Source of the DNA: Siphonodentalium dalli
Taxonomy: Eukaryota; Mollusca; Scaphopoda; Gadilida; Siphonodentaliidae
Assembly (NCBI GenBank): GCA_032622095.1
Contig: CP136069.1
Span: 183,203,122 to 183,267,121 of the forward strand
Length of the DNA: 64,000 bases
Reading direction: 5' to 3'
Shown here: piece after piece, positions 11,944-23,335 of the stretch
How the letters are laid out: every line of letters starts with the position of its first letter
Position numbering within the stretch: the first letter of the stretch is position 1
The notes under the pieces: model-generated
Seen by the model: the letters and a program-made list of their open reading frames with translations, nothing else
Told to the model about the DNA's origin: nothing
The model's database searches: none
Program-made: the position numbers and the translations under genes

Positions 11944-12205
11944 TTAACCTTACCATGACTGGAGCTTCCTGAAATTTTGCGAACACCCTGTGCCAATGCA
12001 TTCTCTTATATACGGTATGCGAGTCTCCCATAGGGAGCCTCACATATATAAGAATGCATTGGCCTAGCAATATTTACATTGAGGTTTTAAGCCAGTACAT
12101 TCTCTTATATATGCGAGGCTTCCTGGGAGACTCGCATATATAAGAGAATGCACTGGCAGAGTCTTTAATGCTTCACCAGTGCTACTCCCGTCATTAAAGG
12201 GTTAA
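11944..12205. mobile_element. TTAA foldback, family 3
   Basis: The left end is TTAACCTTACCATGACTGGA and the right end CCGTCATTAAAGGGTTAA. Two core hairpins with the TCTCCC-ATA-GGGAG type centre lie inside. Confidence 0.85.
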
Positions 12206-12449
12206 CAATGATTTGTGTTCATACATGTATGAGGTGAACCAGCCCGGTCACCTGGTGAAATCCTGCGTTTATAATTCACGATATGATGAGAACCGTATGC
12301 CACCCGCATAACTATGATTACTGGTATTAATTTTCCTCTTATAGCTCAATAGAACGAGACGTTTCAGAATCCATTCATGGTTCTTTGCTCAATGGTCCCA
12401 CCTCGGTTAAAACTCAATAGTCAATATGTGGAAACTGGGGGTAAAATGT

Positions 12450-12690
12450 CTCATCAAAGGATCATCGATATCGGAAAACAAGTTTAAAGGGTTGTGAGTA
12501 CGCTGTTTCTTTTTGCAGATATTGATCTTAATACCTTTACTTGAACCTTTCACTGGACACATATTGTACGACAATAGAATCTTTATAGTATACGTGCATT
12601 TTGGTTGAAATTGAAGGTTTTTATTACACTCTATTGGCAGACCAATTATTGGGCATAAAAATCACGTAGGCTGCCATTCTGTTTAAATAT
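12450..12690 (+). repeat. Dispersed repeat, third copy lacking an inserted foldback
   Basis: This copy aligns with 14225-14700 and 17685-18140 (shared GATATTGATCTTAA, CCTTTACTTGAACC, GCCATTCTGTT). Those two carry a TA-flanked foldback where this copy reads ATTACACTCTATTGGCAG, so this is the empty site. Confidence 0.8.
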
Positions 12691-13264
12691 GGATGTCCGA
12701 TCTGACAACAGCTGATATATAAGTGTATCATTGAGGTAACTATTAAAGGGTGTAAACATGGTTGTGTCATTTGTGGAAATTTGTTGATGGGTTTTATGAT
12801 GGAAAATGTAGTTTTACCAGTGACTTGAGGATACAGACAGCGAAACACTCTACATGTTACCGTACATGTATTAAACTGTATAAATAAATATAAATTAAAC
12901 AGTAACAAATGGTATCGTATGTCTCATCCATCATATATAAATGTTACGCTATACTAGTAGTTGGAAAATCTAATATGTAGACATTTGTGCTGACTCAAAA
13001 TAAAACAATACAATAAAATAAGTTTTCGGTGATCATACATATAATGCCAGTTTAGTCATGTAGGGATGTTCTGTAACTAACTTGTACAAAAAGTGTCAAA
13101 TTGTTAGCTGAAAATTACTACAAACAAATCAATAGGAATAAAGTTACTACTCATCAACATGTATCCGCTAATCAGATGGTAACTTGAAAAATTAAGATTC
13201 AATTTTTTTTTAGAAGTTTTATCGAAATATTGCACTATTTCTGGAATACATGGCTGCTTGCTGA

Positions 13265-13318
13265 CCTACAGGCCATATTTGGGTCATATCGACGTTTTGT
13301 TTTGATTGTCACACAGCA
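13265..13318 (-). repeat. Inverted copy of 14093-14135
   Basis: GGCCATATTTGGGTCATAT and TTGTTTTGATTGTCACAC are the reverse complement of the sequence just after the foldback at 13859. They may be the left arm of a larger inverted-repeat element spanning 13265-14135. Confidence 0.6.
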
Positions 13319-13429
13319 ACCAACAATTGGTTTTAATCCCTATAGTTTTGGCATATGCTTTCTTGTGGGTTCCAATTTATGCTGAACATTAATCACATAT
13401 TGAGCGAGAAGAGCAGACCTCTAACCTGT

Positions 13430-13703
13430 TGATTTATTCCACACCTGGGGACGTGTGGCACATTGAGTACATATTTATGTTATATACCACAAAGGGAATA
13501 CTAGCCGGAACTATACTTCATGTTGATGTTGTTGCCAAAAGCGACGATGTAAATGACGTCAATGATCCGCTCTGGAAGATGTACCGTTTTTTTATCATAT
13601 TTAAATCAGATTTAAATCACAATAAAGGTTGTTTAAGTATCAATTGTGGTCACATTCATGGATTAAGCTTTGGATGGATTAACACAGGGGGTGTGGAATA
13701 AAT
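13430..13703. mobile_element. Foldback with TTATTCCACACC ends
   Basis: TTTATTCCACACCTGGGG faces GGGGGTGTGGAATAAAT. The sequence between and just after it (to about 13850) aligns with 57393-57850, the second copy. Confidence 0.65.
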
Positions 13704-13858
13704 ACTGAACACAACTTGCATCATAATCTAGCATCTTTTATTGAAATCGTTGCGGACGTCACATAGTCACACTCTGCTCTCGTGAAATATATCATTGTGC
13801 CGTCCGCAACTCATTTGATAAAAGTTTCTCGATTAAGATGCGTGTTGTGTTCAGTCTA

Positions 13859-14071
13859 CAGTAATGCCCTAAATAATCGACTTATTAACCACAGCAGAAT
13901 TATGGGTAATTTTTCAGGATTTAGTCTGAAATATGGCTTGTTTCCATTCATCGGAAAGCTCTCAGTGAGAGATTTCCGATGAATGGCAACAAGCCATATT
14001 TCCGACTAAATCCTGAAAAATTACCCATAATTCTGCTGTGGTTAAGGAGTCGATTATTTAGGGCATTACTG
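13859..14071. mobile_element. TA-flanked foldback (CAGTAATGCCC), full length
   Basis: A palindrome of about 213 bp flanked by TA on both sides. The arms contain CACAGCAGAATTATGGGTAA and CGGAAATATGGCTTGTTGCC-type sequence. CAGT ends and TA flanks fit Tc1/mariner MITEs. It sits at the edge of the segmental duplication. Confidence 0.9.
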
Positions 14072-14418
14072 TATATATCATCTCACCTGTTGTGTGACAA
14101 TCAAAACAAGCCACCTATATGACCTAAATATGGTCGATAGCCGGTGCACAGAGTAGTGTGTGTGAACAGTACTAAAATTTACCATCCTGCACTCTTCAAT
14201 TTAAAGACATATTAAGTGCTTTTTAAATCTCTTTGTCAAAGGATCATCAGTATCGGAAAACAACATTTAAAGGTTTACGAGTATGCTGGTTCTTTTTGTA
14301 GATATTGATCTTAACACCTTTACTTGAACCTTCCATTGACCACATGTTTTACCACAATATAATATTGACAGTGTACGTGCTTAATCTTTTTGTTAAAATT
14401 CAAAGATTTCATTATGTA

Positions 14419-14631
14419 CAGTAATGCTCTAATTAATCGACCCCTTAACCACAGCAGAATTATGGGTAACTTTTCAGGATTTAGTCTGAAATATGGCTTG
14501 TTGCCATTCATCGGTAAGCTCTCGGGGAGAGCTTTCCGATGAATGGCAACAAGCCATATTTCCGACTAAATCCTGAAAAGTTACCCATAATTCTGCTGTG
14601 GTTAAGGGGTCGATTAATTAGAGCATTACTG
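14419..14631. mobile_element. TA-flanked foldback (CAGTAATGCTC), full length
   Basis: Flanked by TA; the arms match the copy at 13859 with GCTC/ATTAATCGACC variants. The empty site at 12450-12690 supports a TA target. Its arms generate a 63-residue frame that is not a gene. Confidence 0.9.
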
Positions 14632-14929
14632 TACACTTACCGGTATTGCCAGATCAATTATTGGGCGTAAACATCACATAGGTTGCCATTCTGTTCATTT
14701 CTTTACTAAATACTCAGGCACGAGTAGTTCCCTTAGAAAATGTTTGTATAATAAGTTTCAACAAGACGCCATGAACATATCTAACTAAAGATTAGGATTC
14801 CTTATATCTGTCATCTGCTTCTAATTCATAAACATCCCTCCAGATGAATAATAGACCATTCCATGTACAGTTTTATGATGAGATAATCTATTGAAGTAAA
14901 GAAAGATATTGTTAACATTATATACGGTA

Positions 14930-15143
14930 CAGTAATACTCTAAAATAATCAACTCCTTAACATTATATACAGTAATACTCTAAATAATCAACTCCTTAAC
15001 CACAGCATAATTATAGGTAACTTTTCAGGATTTAGTTGGAAATATGGCTTGTTGCCATCATCAGAAAGCTCTCACTGAGAAATCCTGAAAATTTACCCAT
15101 AATTCTGCTGTGGTTAAGTGGTCGATTATTTAGGGCATTACTG
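14930..15143. mobile_element. TA-flanked foldback with a duplicated left end
   Basis: The complete element is 14970-15143, asymmetrically deleted in its right arm. Immediately before it, 14930-14968 repeats the left end (CAGTAATACTCTAAAATAAT), including the preceding CATTATATAC flank, so the left end was duplicated after insertion. It sits in a degraded family-4 TTAA element (14830-15300). Confidence 0.8.
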
Positions 15144-15676
15144 TAGGTTCAATGATTTCAAGAAATTAATTCCCTGGCAATAGAATAATTGATGTTTCCA
15201 TAAAAGCCATATATAGGCTGTTTCACAACTTTGTTTAACTTATTATCTGAACATTTCCGCCCAAGTGATAGAAATCCTTCTGCAATTGTATAATCATTTC
15301 ATCTATTTGTTGTCTATATGATCCCGTTAAGTGCAGATTTGTTATCAACATAGAGGGACGATAACCGTATTTGTTGATCCGGGCATGTTTGTCAAGAATT
15401 GTGTTAAATAATTAGCACATGAGTTTCTTACCTAAATGTCTCTTGCCTTTAGTGAATTATTTAACGTAATTCTCGGAACTAATTGATTACTCTATTTTTT
15501 AATACACTTCTGCATCAATTTGGTTCGCCAAATATGACTAAAACACCCAGAATTAATGCATGAAAGTCCTGATGAGGAGAACGATCAACCATCCAAAATT
15601 CAGTTTAGATCAGTAAATGACGTAATGTAAATGATGTCTCGAGAAATGACATAATTCACTTGTGACTTTACTATTT

Positions 15677-16036
15677 TGAACCCTTTACCCAACAAACCGG
15701 CCAAATAAAGCTTCAACAGCCTAAAATATCTTCGGTCTGTCTCAATAGAACCATACAAATATGGATATCATTGGAACCGGCTCCTTGACCACATTGTGAT
15801 AGTTACAGTTATGCCCTGTGCCAATGCATTCTCTTATATATGCGAGTCGACCATAGGTCGACTCGCATATATAAGAGAATGCATTGGCCCATTTTTTCTT
15901 ACATTCTTTAACAATTTAAAAAATTTTAATGTGTTAAGCCAATGCATTCTCTTATATATGCGAGGCGACCTATGGTCGACTCGCATATATAAGAGAATGC
16001 ATTGGCACAGGGCCGTTCTGTTGGGTAAAGGGTTAA
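15677..16036. mobile_element. TTAA foldback, family 1 (CCCTTTACCCAACA termini)
   Basis: The left end has a mutated TTAA (TTGAACCCTTTACCC); the right end is TGTTGGGTAAAGGGTTAA. Both core hairpins are intact (15818-15888 and 15940-16012) in mirror orientation. It is inserted in the repeat also present at 1930-2215. Confidence 0.9.
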
Positions 16037-16526
16037 TGGAAATCGCGCATCGTAGTGTAATAATAGAATAATCTTGTCTGCTGCTAATTATGAAACAAAG
16101 TTTATGAATATATTAAACCTGCTTTGAGTAAGTTTATTTGCTAAGCATGTCAGAACATCCCGGTGGAGTGTTTGAATTCACTTTATTAAAGCACAATATC
16201 AAAAATGGGTATGAAATAATCGAAATGAAATGTTTACTCCTAAAAGTGCTTGATACTTTTTATTTGTTAAATTTCATCTCTGTACTCTAATAATTGTTTA
16301 ACAATAAAAAGGCTTTCAGGTATTGGGGCGATCTGCCATAGGTAGAGAGTGTTCTTCACTATTGACTGATAAGGCCACGATGTTCTTATCTGTGTTTGAC
16401 AGATTTTTTGTTACCATACTACAGTATAATATCAGACAAATAATTTCAAATATAAATCACAGAATTTTTGTTTAGTGCATGATTCGTAGATTTGAACATT
16501 CTTTAGTAAAAGGATTATCAATTCTA

Positions 16527-17295
16527 GTGTTGAAACGATTAGTGAATTTCAGAGTCGACTAGTCGAGACCCAAAAGTCACGTTGAGTCGACTAGTCGGTA
16601 CCCGATATCAAAACTTCATCGTACGTAGCGCATTTCCCTGCATAGACACCAATTTATTTGGGAAATAATACTGTAAACATCTTGATATTTATCCAACACA
16701 CTGAATGTAATTATATAATTAGACATGTGGTGGATAATGATTAGAAACTCGATCATTTATACAGGTTTTAAATTTAATATCTGCATTCGAGATTTCGTTT
16801 AGTCACGTGATCACCAATAAACCGGTGCCGAGCGGTGTCACTATAAAATGTTAATGTTCCGACTAAATACGCCCTATAGAATACGCTATGTTGTAGAATA
16901 CGATAGCCAGTTCTTAATGTCAGTATCATTTATATACGGTAGCAACAATGATGTCACCTTAAGCAACCTTCAATTGATCAATTGAAATATACACAGTGTC
17001 TAGATCAAAGCGGTCTCCGACAAACGATAAAGCCGCGTCAATCATTGCCATCATGTCGCAGTGATGTCTTTGACCTCAAACGACGAGTGATACATTGTGT
17101 TGTCAATTTCATTCTTTCGATTAATAGTCGGGTCACCGTGTATGTCTATACTAGTAACACTGTCAATTCCGGGTGTCACCAAACGTAAAACTTAATGTAA
17201 CTTACACGCAGTTAACACCGTTTATGTCGGAATCGATCTTGAAAACGTTATACATGGAACTAATACACTATGTTCCGATTAGTCGACGCAAAATT
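16527..17295. repeat. Sequence between the two duplication copies, hAT-like ends
   Basis: It opens GTGTTGAAACGATTAGTG with GAGTCGACTAGTCG repeated, and closes GATTAGTCGACGCAAAATTC. Such GTCGACTAGTCG subterminal repeats occur in hAT elements. The right terminus is not clear and no target duplication was identified. Confidence 0.4.
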
Positions 17296-17302
17296 CAGTC
17301 TA

Positions 17303-17515
17303 CAGTAATGCCCTAAATAATCGACTTATTAACCACAGCAGAATTATGGGTAATTTTTCAGGATTTAGTCTGAAATATGGCTTGTTTCCATTCATCGGAA
17401 AGCTCTCAGTGAGAGATTTCCGATGAATGGCAACAAGCCATATTTCCGACTAAATCCTGAAAAATTACCCATAATTCTGCTGTGGTTAAGGAGTCGATTA
17501 TTTAGGGCATTACTG
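17303..17515. mobile_element. TA-flanked foldback, duplicate of 13859-14071
   Basis: Nearly identical in arms and flanks to the element at 13859. It was copied by the segmental duplication rather than by transposition. Confidence 0.9.
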
Positions 17516-17862
17516 TATATATCATCTCACCTGTTGTGTGACAATCAAAACAAGCCACCTATATGACCTAAATATGGTCGATAGCCGGTGCACAGAGTAG
17601 TGTGGGTGAACAGTACTAAAATTTACCATCCTGCACTCTTAAATTTAAAGACATATTAAGTGCTTTTTAAATCTCTTTGTCAAAGGATCATCAGTATCGG
17701 AAAACAACATTTAAAGGTTTACGAGTATGCTGGTTCTTTTTGTAGATATTGATCTTAACACCTTTACTTGAACCTTCCATTGACCACATGTTTTACCACA
17801 ATATAATATTGACAGTGTACGTGCTTAATCTTTTTGTTAAAATTCAAAGATTTCATTATGTA

Positions 17863-18075
17863 CAGTAATGCTCTAATTAATCGACCCCTTAACCACAGCA
17901 GAATTATGGGTAACTTTTCAGGATTTAGTCTGAAATATGGCTTGTTGCCATTCATCGGTAAGCTCTCGGGGAGAGCTTTCCGATGAATGGCAACAAGCCA
18001 TATTTCCGACTAAATCCTGAAAAATTACCCATAATTCTGCTGTGGTTAAGGGGTCGATTAATTAGAGCATTACTG
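17863..18075. mobile_element. TA-flanked foldback, duplicate of 14419-14631
   Basis: It shares flanks and variants with the element at 14419, so it arose through the segmental duplication. Confidence 0.9.
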
Positions 18076-19234
18076 TACACTTACCGGTATTGCCAGATCA
18101 ATTATTGAGCTTAAAAATCACATAGGTTGCCATTCTGTTCATTTGTTTACTAAATACTCAGGCACGAGTAGTTCCCTTAGAAAATGTTTGTATAATAAGT
18201 TTCAACAAGATGCCATGCCATGAACATATCTAACTAAAGATTAGGATTGATAGAAATCCTTCTGCAATTGTATAATCATTTCATCTATTTGTTGTCTATT
18301 TGATCCCGTTAAGTGCAGATTTGTGATCAACATAGAGGGACGATAACCGTATTTGTTGATCCGGGCATGTTTGTCAAGAATTGTGTTAAATAATTAGCAC
18401 ATGAGTTTCTTACCTAAATGTCTCTTGCCTTGTGTGAATTATTTAACGTAATTCTCGGAACTAATTGATTACTCTATTTAATACACTTCTGCATCAATTT
18501 GGTTCGCCAAATATGACTAAAACACCCAGGATTAATGCATGAAAGTCCCGATGAGGAAAATGATCAACCATCCAAAATTCAGTTTAGATCAGTAAATGAC
18601 GTAATGTCAATGATGTCTCGAGAAATGACATAATTCACTTGTGACTTTACTATTTTTAACCCTTTACCCAACAAACCGACCAAAACCGGCCAAATAAAGC
18701 TTCAACAGCCTAAAATATCTTCGGTCTGTCTCAATAGAACCATACAAATATGGATATCATTGGAACCGGCTCCTTGACCACATTGTGATAGTTACAGTTA
18801 TGCCCTGTGCCAATGCATTCTCTTATATATGCGAGTCGACCATAGGTCGCCTCGCATATATAAGAGAATGCATTGGCCTAAAAAAAATCTTTTTTTAAAG
18901 GAATACGGTCCTGAAAAAACAATATTATTTTCTTTCAATATACCGATAATATATATATAAAATGTCCATTGGGCGCATATAATCTAATATTCGGCCGCCA
19001 ATCGTTATTTTTATAACGATTAAAAAAAATTCCGAAGTTAGCCGAAGATTTTGTTGTAGACGAAGTCACATGATCATCAGCCCGATCACGTTATTGTCAC
19101 ATGTAAACAGACGCATGGCACGTGATCGATCACGTGGTAACTCATTGACAACGCATAGATGCGCGACGGCGGTATTTTAAGTTTGCATGTAGTCGATCGC
19201 GACCTTTGAAGATTGTCGCGTTATCACACTGCGA

Positions 19235-19534
19235 ATGCAAAACTTTGCCGAAAACATCGCCTTTCTCGTAATTAAATGTCTTTATCGTGTTATTATTACT
19301 ATTATTATATGTATCGCGATGTGTTGTTACTATAAAGCCATGCCCGTATATTATTCAGTTTTGCGCGCATTTATCTATATAAACGCGTGCTCGTGTTTAT
19401 ATATATTTTTTCGTTACCGGAATAGTCCAAGTTATATTATATATGCATATCAAGATTGCATATATACGCGAAGACTTGCACAGTTATTAGGCAATTATCA
19501 TCTCGTAAACATTCCAATTTCCAGATGCCATTAG
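19235..19534 (+). CDS. Hypothetical hydrophobic ORF within the CpG-rich insertion
   Basis: This is a 99-residue frame with two hydrophobic stretches (VIITIIICIAMCCYY near residue 18 and ACSCLYIFF near residue 51), rich in Y, I and C. It lies inside the TTAA-flanked insertion 18899-21107. No family is recognised, and AT-rich DNA can give such a composition by chance. Confidence 0.12.
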   Translation: MQNFAENIAFLVIKCLYRVIITIIICIAMCCYYKAMPVYYSVLRAFIYINACSCLYIFFRYRNSPSYIIYAYQDCIYTRRLAQLLGNYHLVNIPISRCH

Positions 19535-20779
19535 TCGTGTGTCAATAAAGAGCGTTTCGTTTTAATTTATCGTAACGCGGTAAAACAACACAAAATTGGT
19601 TTATTGCTGTCGGATTTAATCAATTATAATCAAGTCATTCATTACCAATATGATATGATAAGTTCATTTTTCCTTGGTTATGAATCATGTATATATTTGG
19701 GCAATATGGTGTTTATATATATTTCGGAATATTGCTTCCCCCACCCCAAAACTGTCACTGATGGAAATTCACTGCATCTATGCATGGTTATTGGCCTATA
19801 AAATTAGCACTCTAGCGATGCGGTCTATTGAATATCCAGGTCATAAATCGACCTCTATGTGTCCATTATGCATAACAATAGGGTTATAAAATATATAAAT
19901 GTTCGCCGTGGTTCGTTTAAATATCCAATCATATATAACACTTTTTGAAGGAGGGATAATAATCCGGTTTAATGTGGAATCACATATTCAAGTGCTCTTT
20001 ATTCGCAATATATCGTAATAGTGAACGCTCTTTATTGCGTCAAGGTAAAGGGACTCGACTTAGAACAGTTGTTCTAGTGATTGTTTACTGATTACAACAA
20101 TACAGGCCAATACATGTACATGAACTCTTCCGATATGCATGCTTTATATATCCTTCCATCATTGTCATAGCAATTTCCGCTTTATTAAACTCTTTTTATT
20201 CGTACCATATTAGGAAAACTCTTAACATGGAACGCTCTTTATTGAGCCATGGTGAAGGAAATGGGGATTCGACTTAGAATAGCTGTCATCGTGAATTATT
20301 CATCAACATTCTCCCCACTTTAACTGCAATTGTATGTATTCGTAACCATGACTGACTCGTCAAATTAAACGCTCTTTGTTTGTTATATGTAATCGGTTTC
20401 TGATTTTGCGCAACAGGTTTCCCACAGAAATCCCGCCAAATGTCACGTAAACGAACATCGTTTGGAAATGAATACAGCATATACATGTACCTAACTGAGA
20501 GTCACTAGACCGCAGCCACGGCCGAAAACACTGCATTTATATGGCATTGTCACGAATGAATGATTGTAAATACGGGACACTCGGGGCATATAAACGGAAA
20601 ATTAAAACAACATCGCAAACACGCACCCGAATAAAGTTCACATGCCGGCTCGTGTTTTTATAAGCTTTATACAAAAGTGTTATCTACCCCGCTCAATTGT
20701 CCCTCTATATTTTTTGTCAAAACAATACCGTAACTTTCCAAACAGCACTTAAGACAAATCACAAGTGAAGATAACTCAC

Positions 20780-20891
20780 CGCGCGATGACAATTCACCAT
20801 GTGTACACAATGCTATTGATATGCCCCGCAGTAATTCCATTACACTCACTGATGTCGATTCCGGATTTTCCATCGCCATATAGGTAGACAT
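20780..20891 (-). CDS. Possible first coding exon inside the 2.2-kb CpG-rich insertion
   Basis: On the minus strand an ATG at 20891 opens a frame reading MSTYMAMENPESTSVSVMEL followed by LRGISIALCTHGELSSR, ending at a consensus donor (G|GTGAGTTAT) at 20779. The surrounding DNA is unusually rich in CpG for this window. This looks like a 5' exon, but no partner exon could be linked and no family was recognised. A chance ORF is a real alternative. Confidence 0.2.
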
Positions 20892-22253
20892 AATTAACTC
20901 CGACTCCAATTCCCTGTTTTTAATTAGTTTACCTCGCTTGACGTCATGCGAGGTTTTGCGACGGAGATAGCCGACAACCGGTGGTGGTATTATTTATTTA
21001 TTTCTCGGCTTATTTATTACGCGATTTTTATGGGACTTGGATCATTGTGATCACAATAGGGGTGGCTTTCCGATAGAGTTTTGTTGTTTCATGAGGATAG
21101 TAATCCTTTAACACTTTTTACCATTTTTTCTTACATTCTTTAACAATTTTTTAATTTTTAATGTGTTAAGCCAATGCATTCTCTTATATATGCGAGGCGA
21201 CCTATGGTCAACTCGCATATATAAGAGAATGCATTGGCACAGGGCCGTTCTGTTGGGTAAAGGGTTAATGGAAATCGCGCATCGTAGTGTAATAATAGAA
21301 TAATCTTGTGTGCTGCTAATTTTGAATCAAAGTTTATGAAAATATTAAATCTGCATTGAGTAAGTTTATTTGCTAAGCATGTCAGAACATCCCGGTGGAG
21401 TGTTTGAGTTCACTTTATTAAAGCACAATGTAATAAATGGGTATGAAATAATCGAAATGAAATGTGTACTTCTAAAAGTGCTTGATACTTTTTATTTGTT
21501 AAATTTCATCTCTGTACTCTAATAAATGTTTAACAGTTAAAAGGCTTTCAGGTATTGGGTCAATCTGTCATAGGTAGAGAGTGTTCTTCACTATTGACTG
21601 ATAAGGCCACGATTTTCTTATTTTTTACCATACTACAGTATAATATCAGACAAAAAATTTCAAATAAAAATCACAGAATTTTTGTTTAGTGGTTCGTAGA
21701 TTTAAACATTCTTTAGTAAAATGATTATCAATTCTACCAGTGAAAATGTTATATGATGTTTTTAACCTCTAGAATAAACATAAATATGATCCATTAGACA
21801 TGTGTTATTACTAAAAACCACGAACATTTCCATCCCATACTGTCATATGCATGTAGTCGATATCTGCATATGCCATAAGTCAGAATATTAAATTCAATGT
21901 CAACCTATGCCAATTTAGCTAGCCATCCTCTAGGCCTCTCGATCCACAGTCATTCATGACCTTAATTTCTCCTTTGTTCTTGTAATTGACCAATCAAATG
22001 TCCCTATTTCACTGACTTAATTTTCAGGGTTCTTGAGTTTTTCAACGAAGTTGGTTCCTCCGTATACAATGTACCACAAATTAGTAAACCTAATCTCCCC
22101 ACATCCCCATGTCCTCGGTGACCAAGTGTGGTATTATGGTGTAAGAGTGTGTGTTCAAAACATCGGGGGTGGAACATGAGCATGTTTCGGTTATTTTAGC
22201 ATACCGTGGTTTACTACTGAATTCTTCTATTTGATGTGAATTAATGTGAGGAT

Positions 22254-22608
22254 TAGGGCGGCAATGATTCATCGTGATTTCAATGTATCGCGATACACTT
22301 TCAAATGATACGTGTAATGTATCATTTCATGTGTATCGCGATACAGGAAATCAAGTAATGTCTGAAGATGGGCAAGTGTAAAAAAGCAAAACCTTCAATT
22401 ATCTCTCAAGTTTACATGTTTACTATGTATATTTGACTCATCTAGCCAACAAGTAAACTCCATTTTAAATTTAGTTTAAAATGAACAATCGTCATTCGTA
22501 TCGTATTGGAAACACTAATTTAGTGTATTGTTATATGTATCGATCGTATCGTTGATCATGTATCGTGATTCGTATCGTATCGTGACCAAGTGTATCGTTG
22601 CAGCCCTA
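22254..22608. mobile_element. hAT-like MITE with 8-bp target duplication
   Basis: It starts TAGGGCGGCAATGATTCATC and ends GTATCGTTGCAGCCCTA. It is flanked by GTGAGGAT on both sides (22246-22253 and 22609-22616). The interior is dense in TATCGCGATACA and CGTATCGTATCG palindromes. It is inserted within the repeat related to 8715-9165. Confidence 0.88.
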
Positions 22609-23335
22609 GTGAGGATCTGACAAAAGCCATACCAAACATGAGTTTGTAAGCCCATTGTTGTGGGGATCGTATCGTTATCATCCTACTGTTAAATACCCAT
22701 GTACCCGGAGGTTTCCAGAGATAACTTATAATGGCCTAATGGTCGCATAGACAGAAGATCAAGCATAGGCTGCAACAGAGCCAAGGCATTGATTCCCAGT
22801 ATAATGATCTAGGTACACCAACACAATTGTTGCCACTGGCTCAAAAGCAAATAATGGCATTGTTTCTCTCTTATAATGGGAGTTTATTTGAGCGCAATCA
22901 AAAGTGTTTGTTCAGCTCTCATAAGCGTCCCGAGTGAATGTCATTCAAGTGGTTGGCTTGACAATGGTATAATGTCAAGCAAGGAATGAACTGCGTCTGA
23001 GTTAAATATTTGTGTGCACAACAGTGCACCTGTTTACTTATCGGAGGAAATACTGCCAAACAAAGATAGCAACGCACCTTCCCAAACCCGTGCTCAATCA
23101 GTGTGCCTGAAAATAAACTGGCGCTTGTTGTTTTGTCACATTGTCAGGCGCCGAGTACCGACGACAAATATGTACCTAATTACAAAATCATACAACATTA
23201 TAAGTTAACTGATCTGCTTTTTTTTATAACACCAAACACCCCCTTCACTCGTTTTGAAGAGAAATGTCTTTCTGTACAGGCAGATACCTCACCCATGGGT
23301 TATCAGATCTGAATGAAATTTATTTAGTATGGAGA

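Larger units (their letters stand above)
13852..16526 (+). repeat. Segmental duplication, copy 1
   Basis: From TTCAGTCTACAGTAATGCCC onward this segment matches 17296-21735 closely, including two TA-flanked foldbacks, the right part of the repeat seen at 1930-2215, a TTAACCC foldback and the following AT-rich tail. The match ends at ATTATCAATTCTA. Copy 1 has about 480 bp (14786-15269) absent from copy 2. Confidence 0.88.
18899..21107. mobile_element. 2.2-kb CpG-rich insertion with TTAA duplication
   Basis: TTAA flanks both ends (18895-18898, 21108-21111). The ends are imperfect inverted repeats: AGGAATACGGTCCTG versus AGGATTACTATCCTC read inward from the right. The empty site is preserved in other family-1 copies. 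The interior is richer in CpG than its surroundings, has several CGCTCTTTATTG motifs (20026, 20233, variant at 20370, inverted at 19543) and no recognisable transposase. It may be a non-autonomous TTAA transposon carrying host-like DNA. Confidence 0.75.
18656..21268. mobile_element. TTAA foldback, family 1, split by the 2.2-kb insertion
   Basis: The left half is 18656-18898 (TTAACCCTTTACCCAACAAA and the first hairpin); the right half is 21108-21268 (second hairpin and GTTGGGTAAAGGGTTAA). Uninterrupted relatives at 38093 and 42829 read TTTTTTTAACACTTTTTACC across the split. Confidence 0.9.
17296..21735 (+). repeat. Segmental duplication, copy 2, with a 2.2-kb insertion
   Basis: 17296-18246 matches 13852-14785, 18247-18898 matches 15270-15890, and 21108-21735 matches 15891-16526. 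The gap at 18899-21107 is the CpG-rich insertion. Confidence 0.88.

Noticed and set aside
14320-17955. Two identical 63-residue frames (14320-14511 and 17764-17955, minus strand)
   Set aside because: They lie in the arms of TA-flanked foldbacks copied by the segmental duplication; identity reflects the duplication, not coding constraint.
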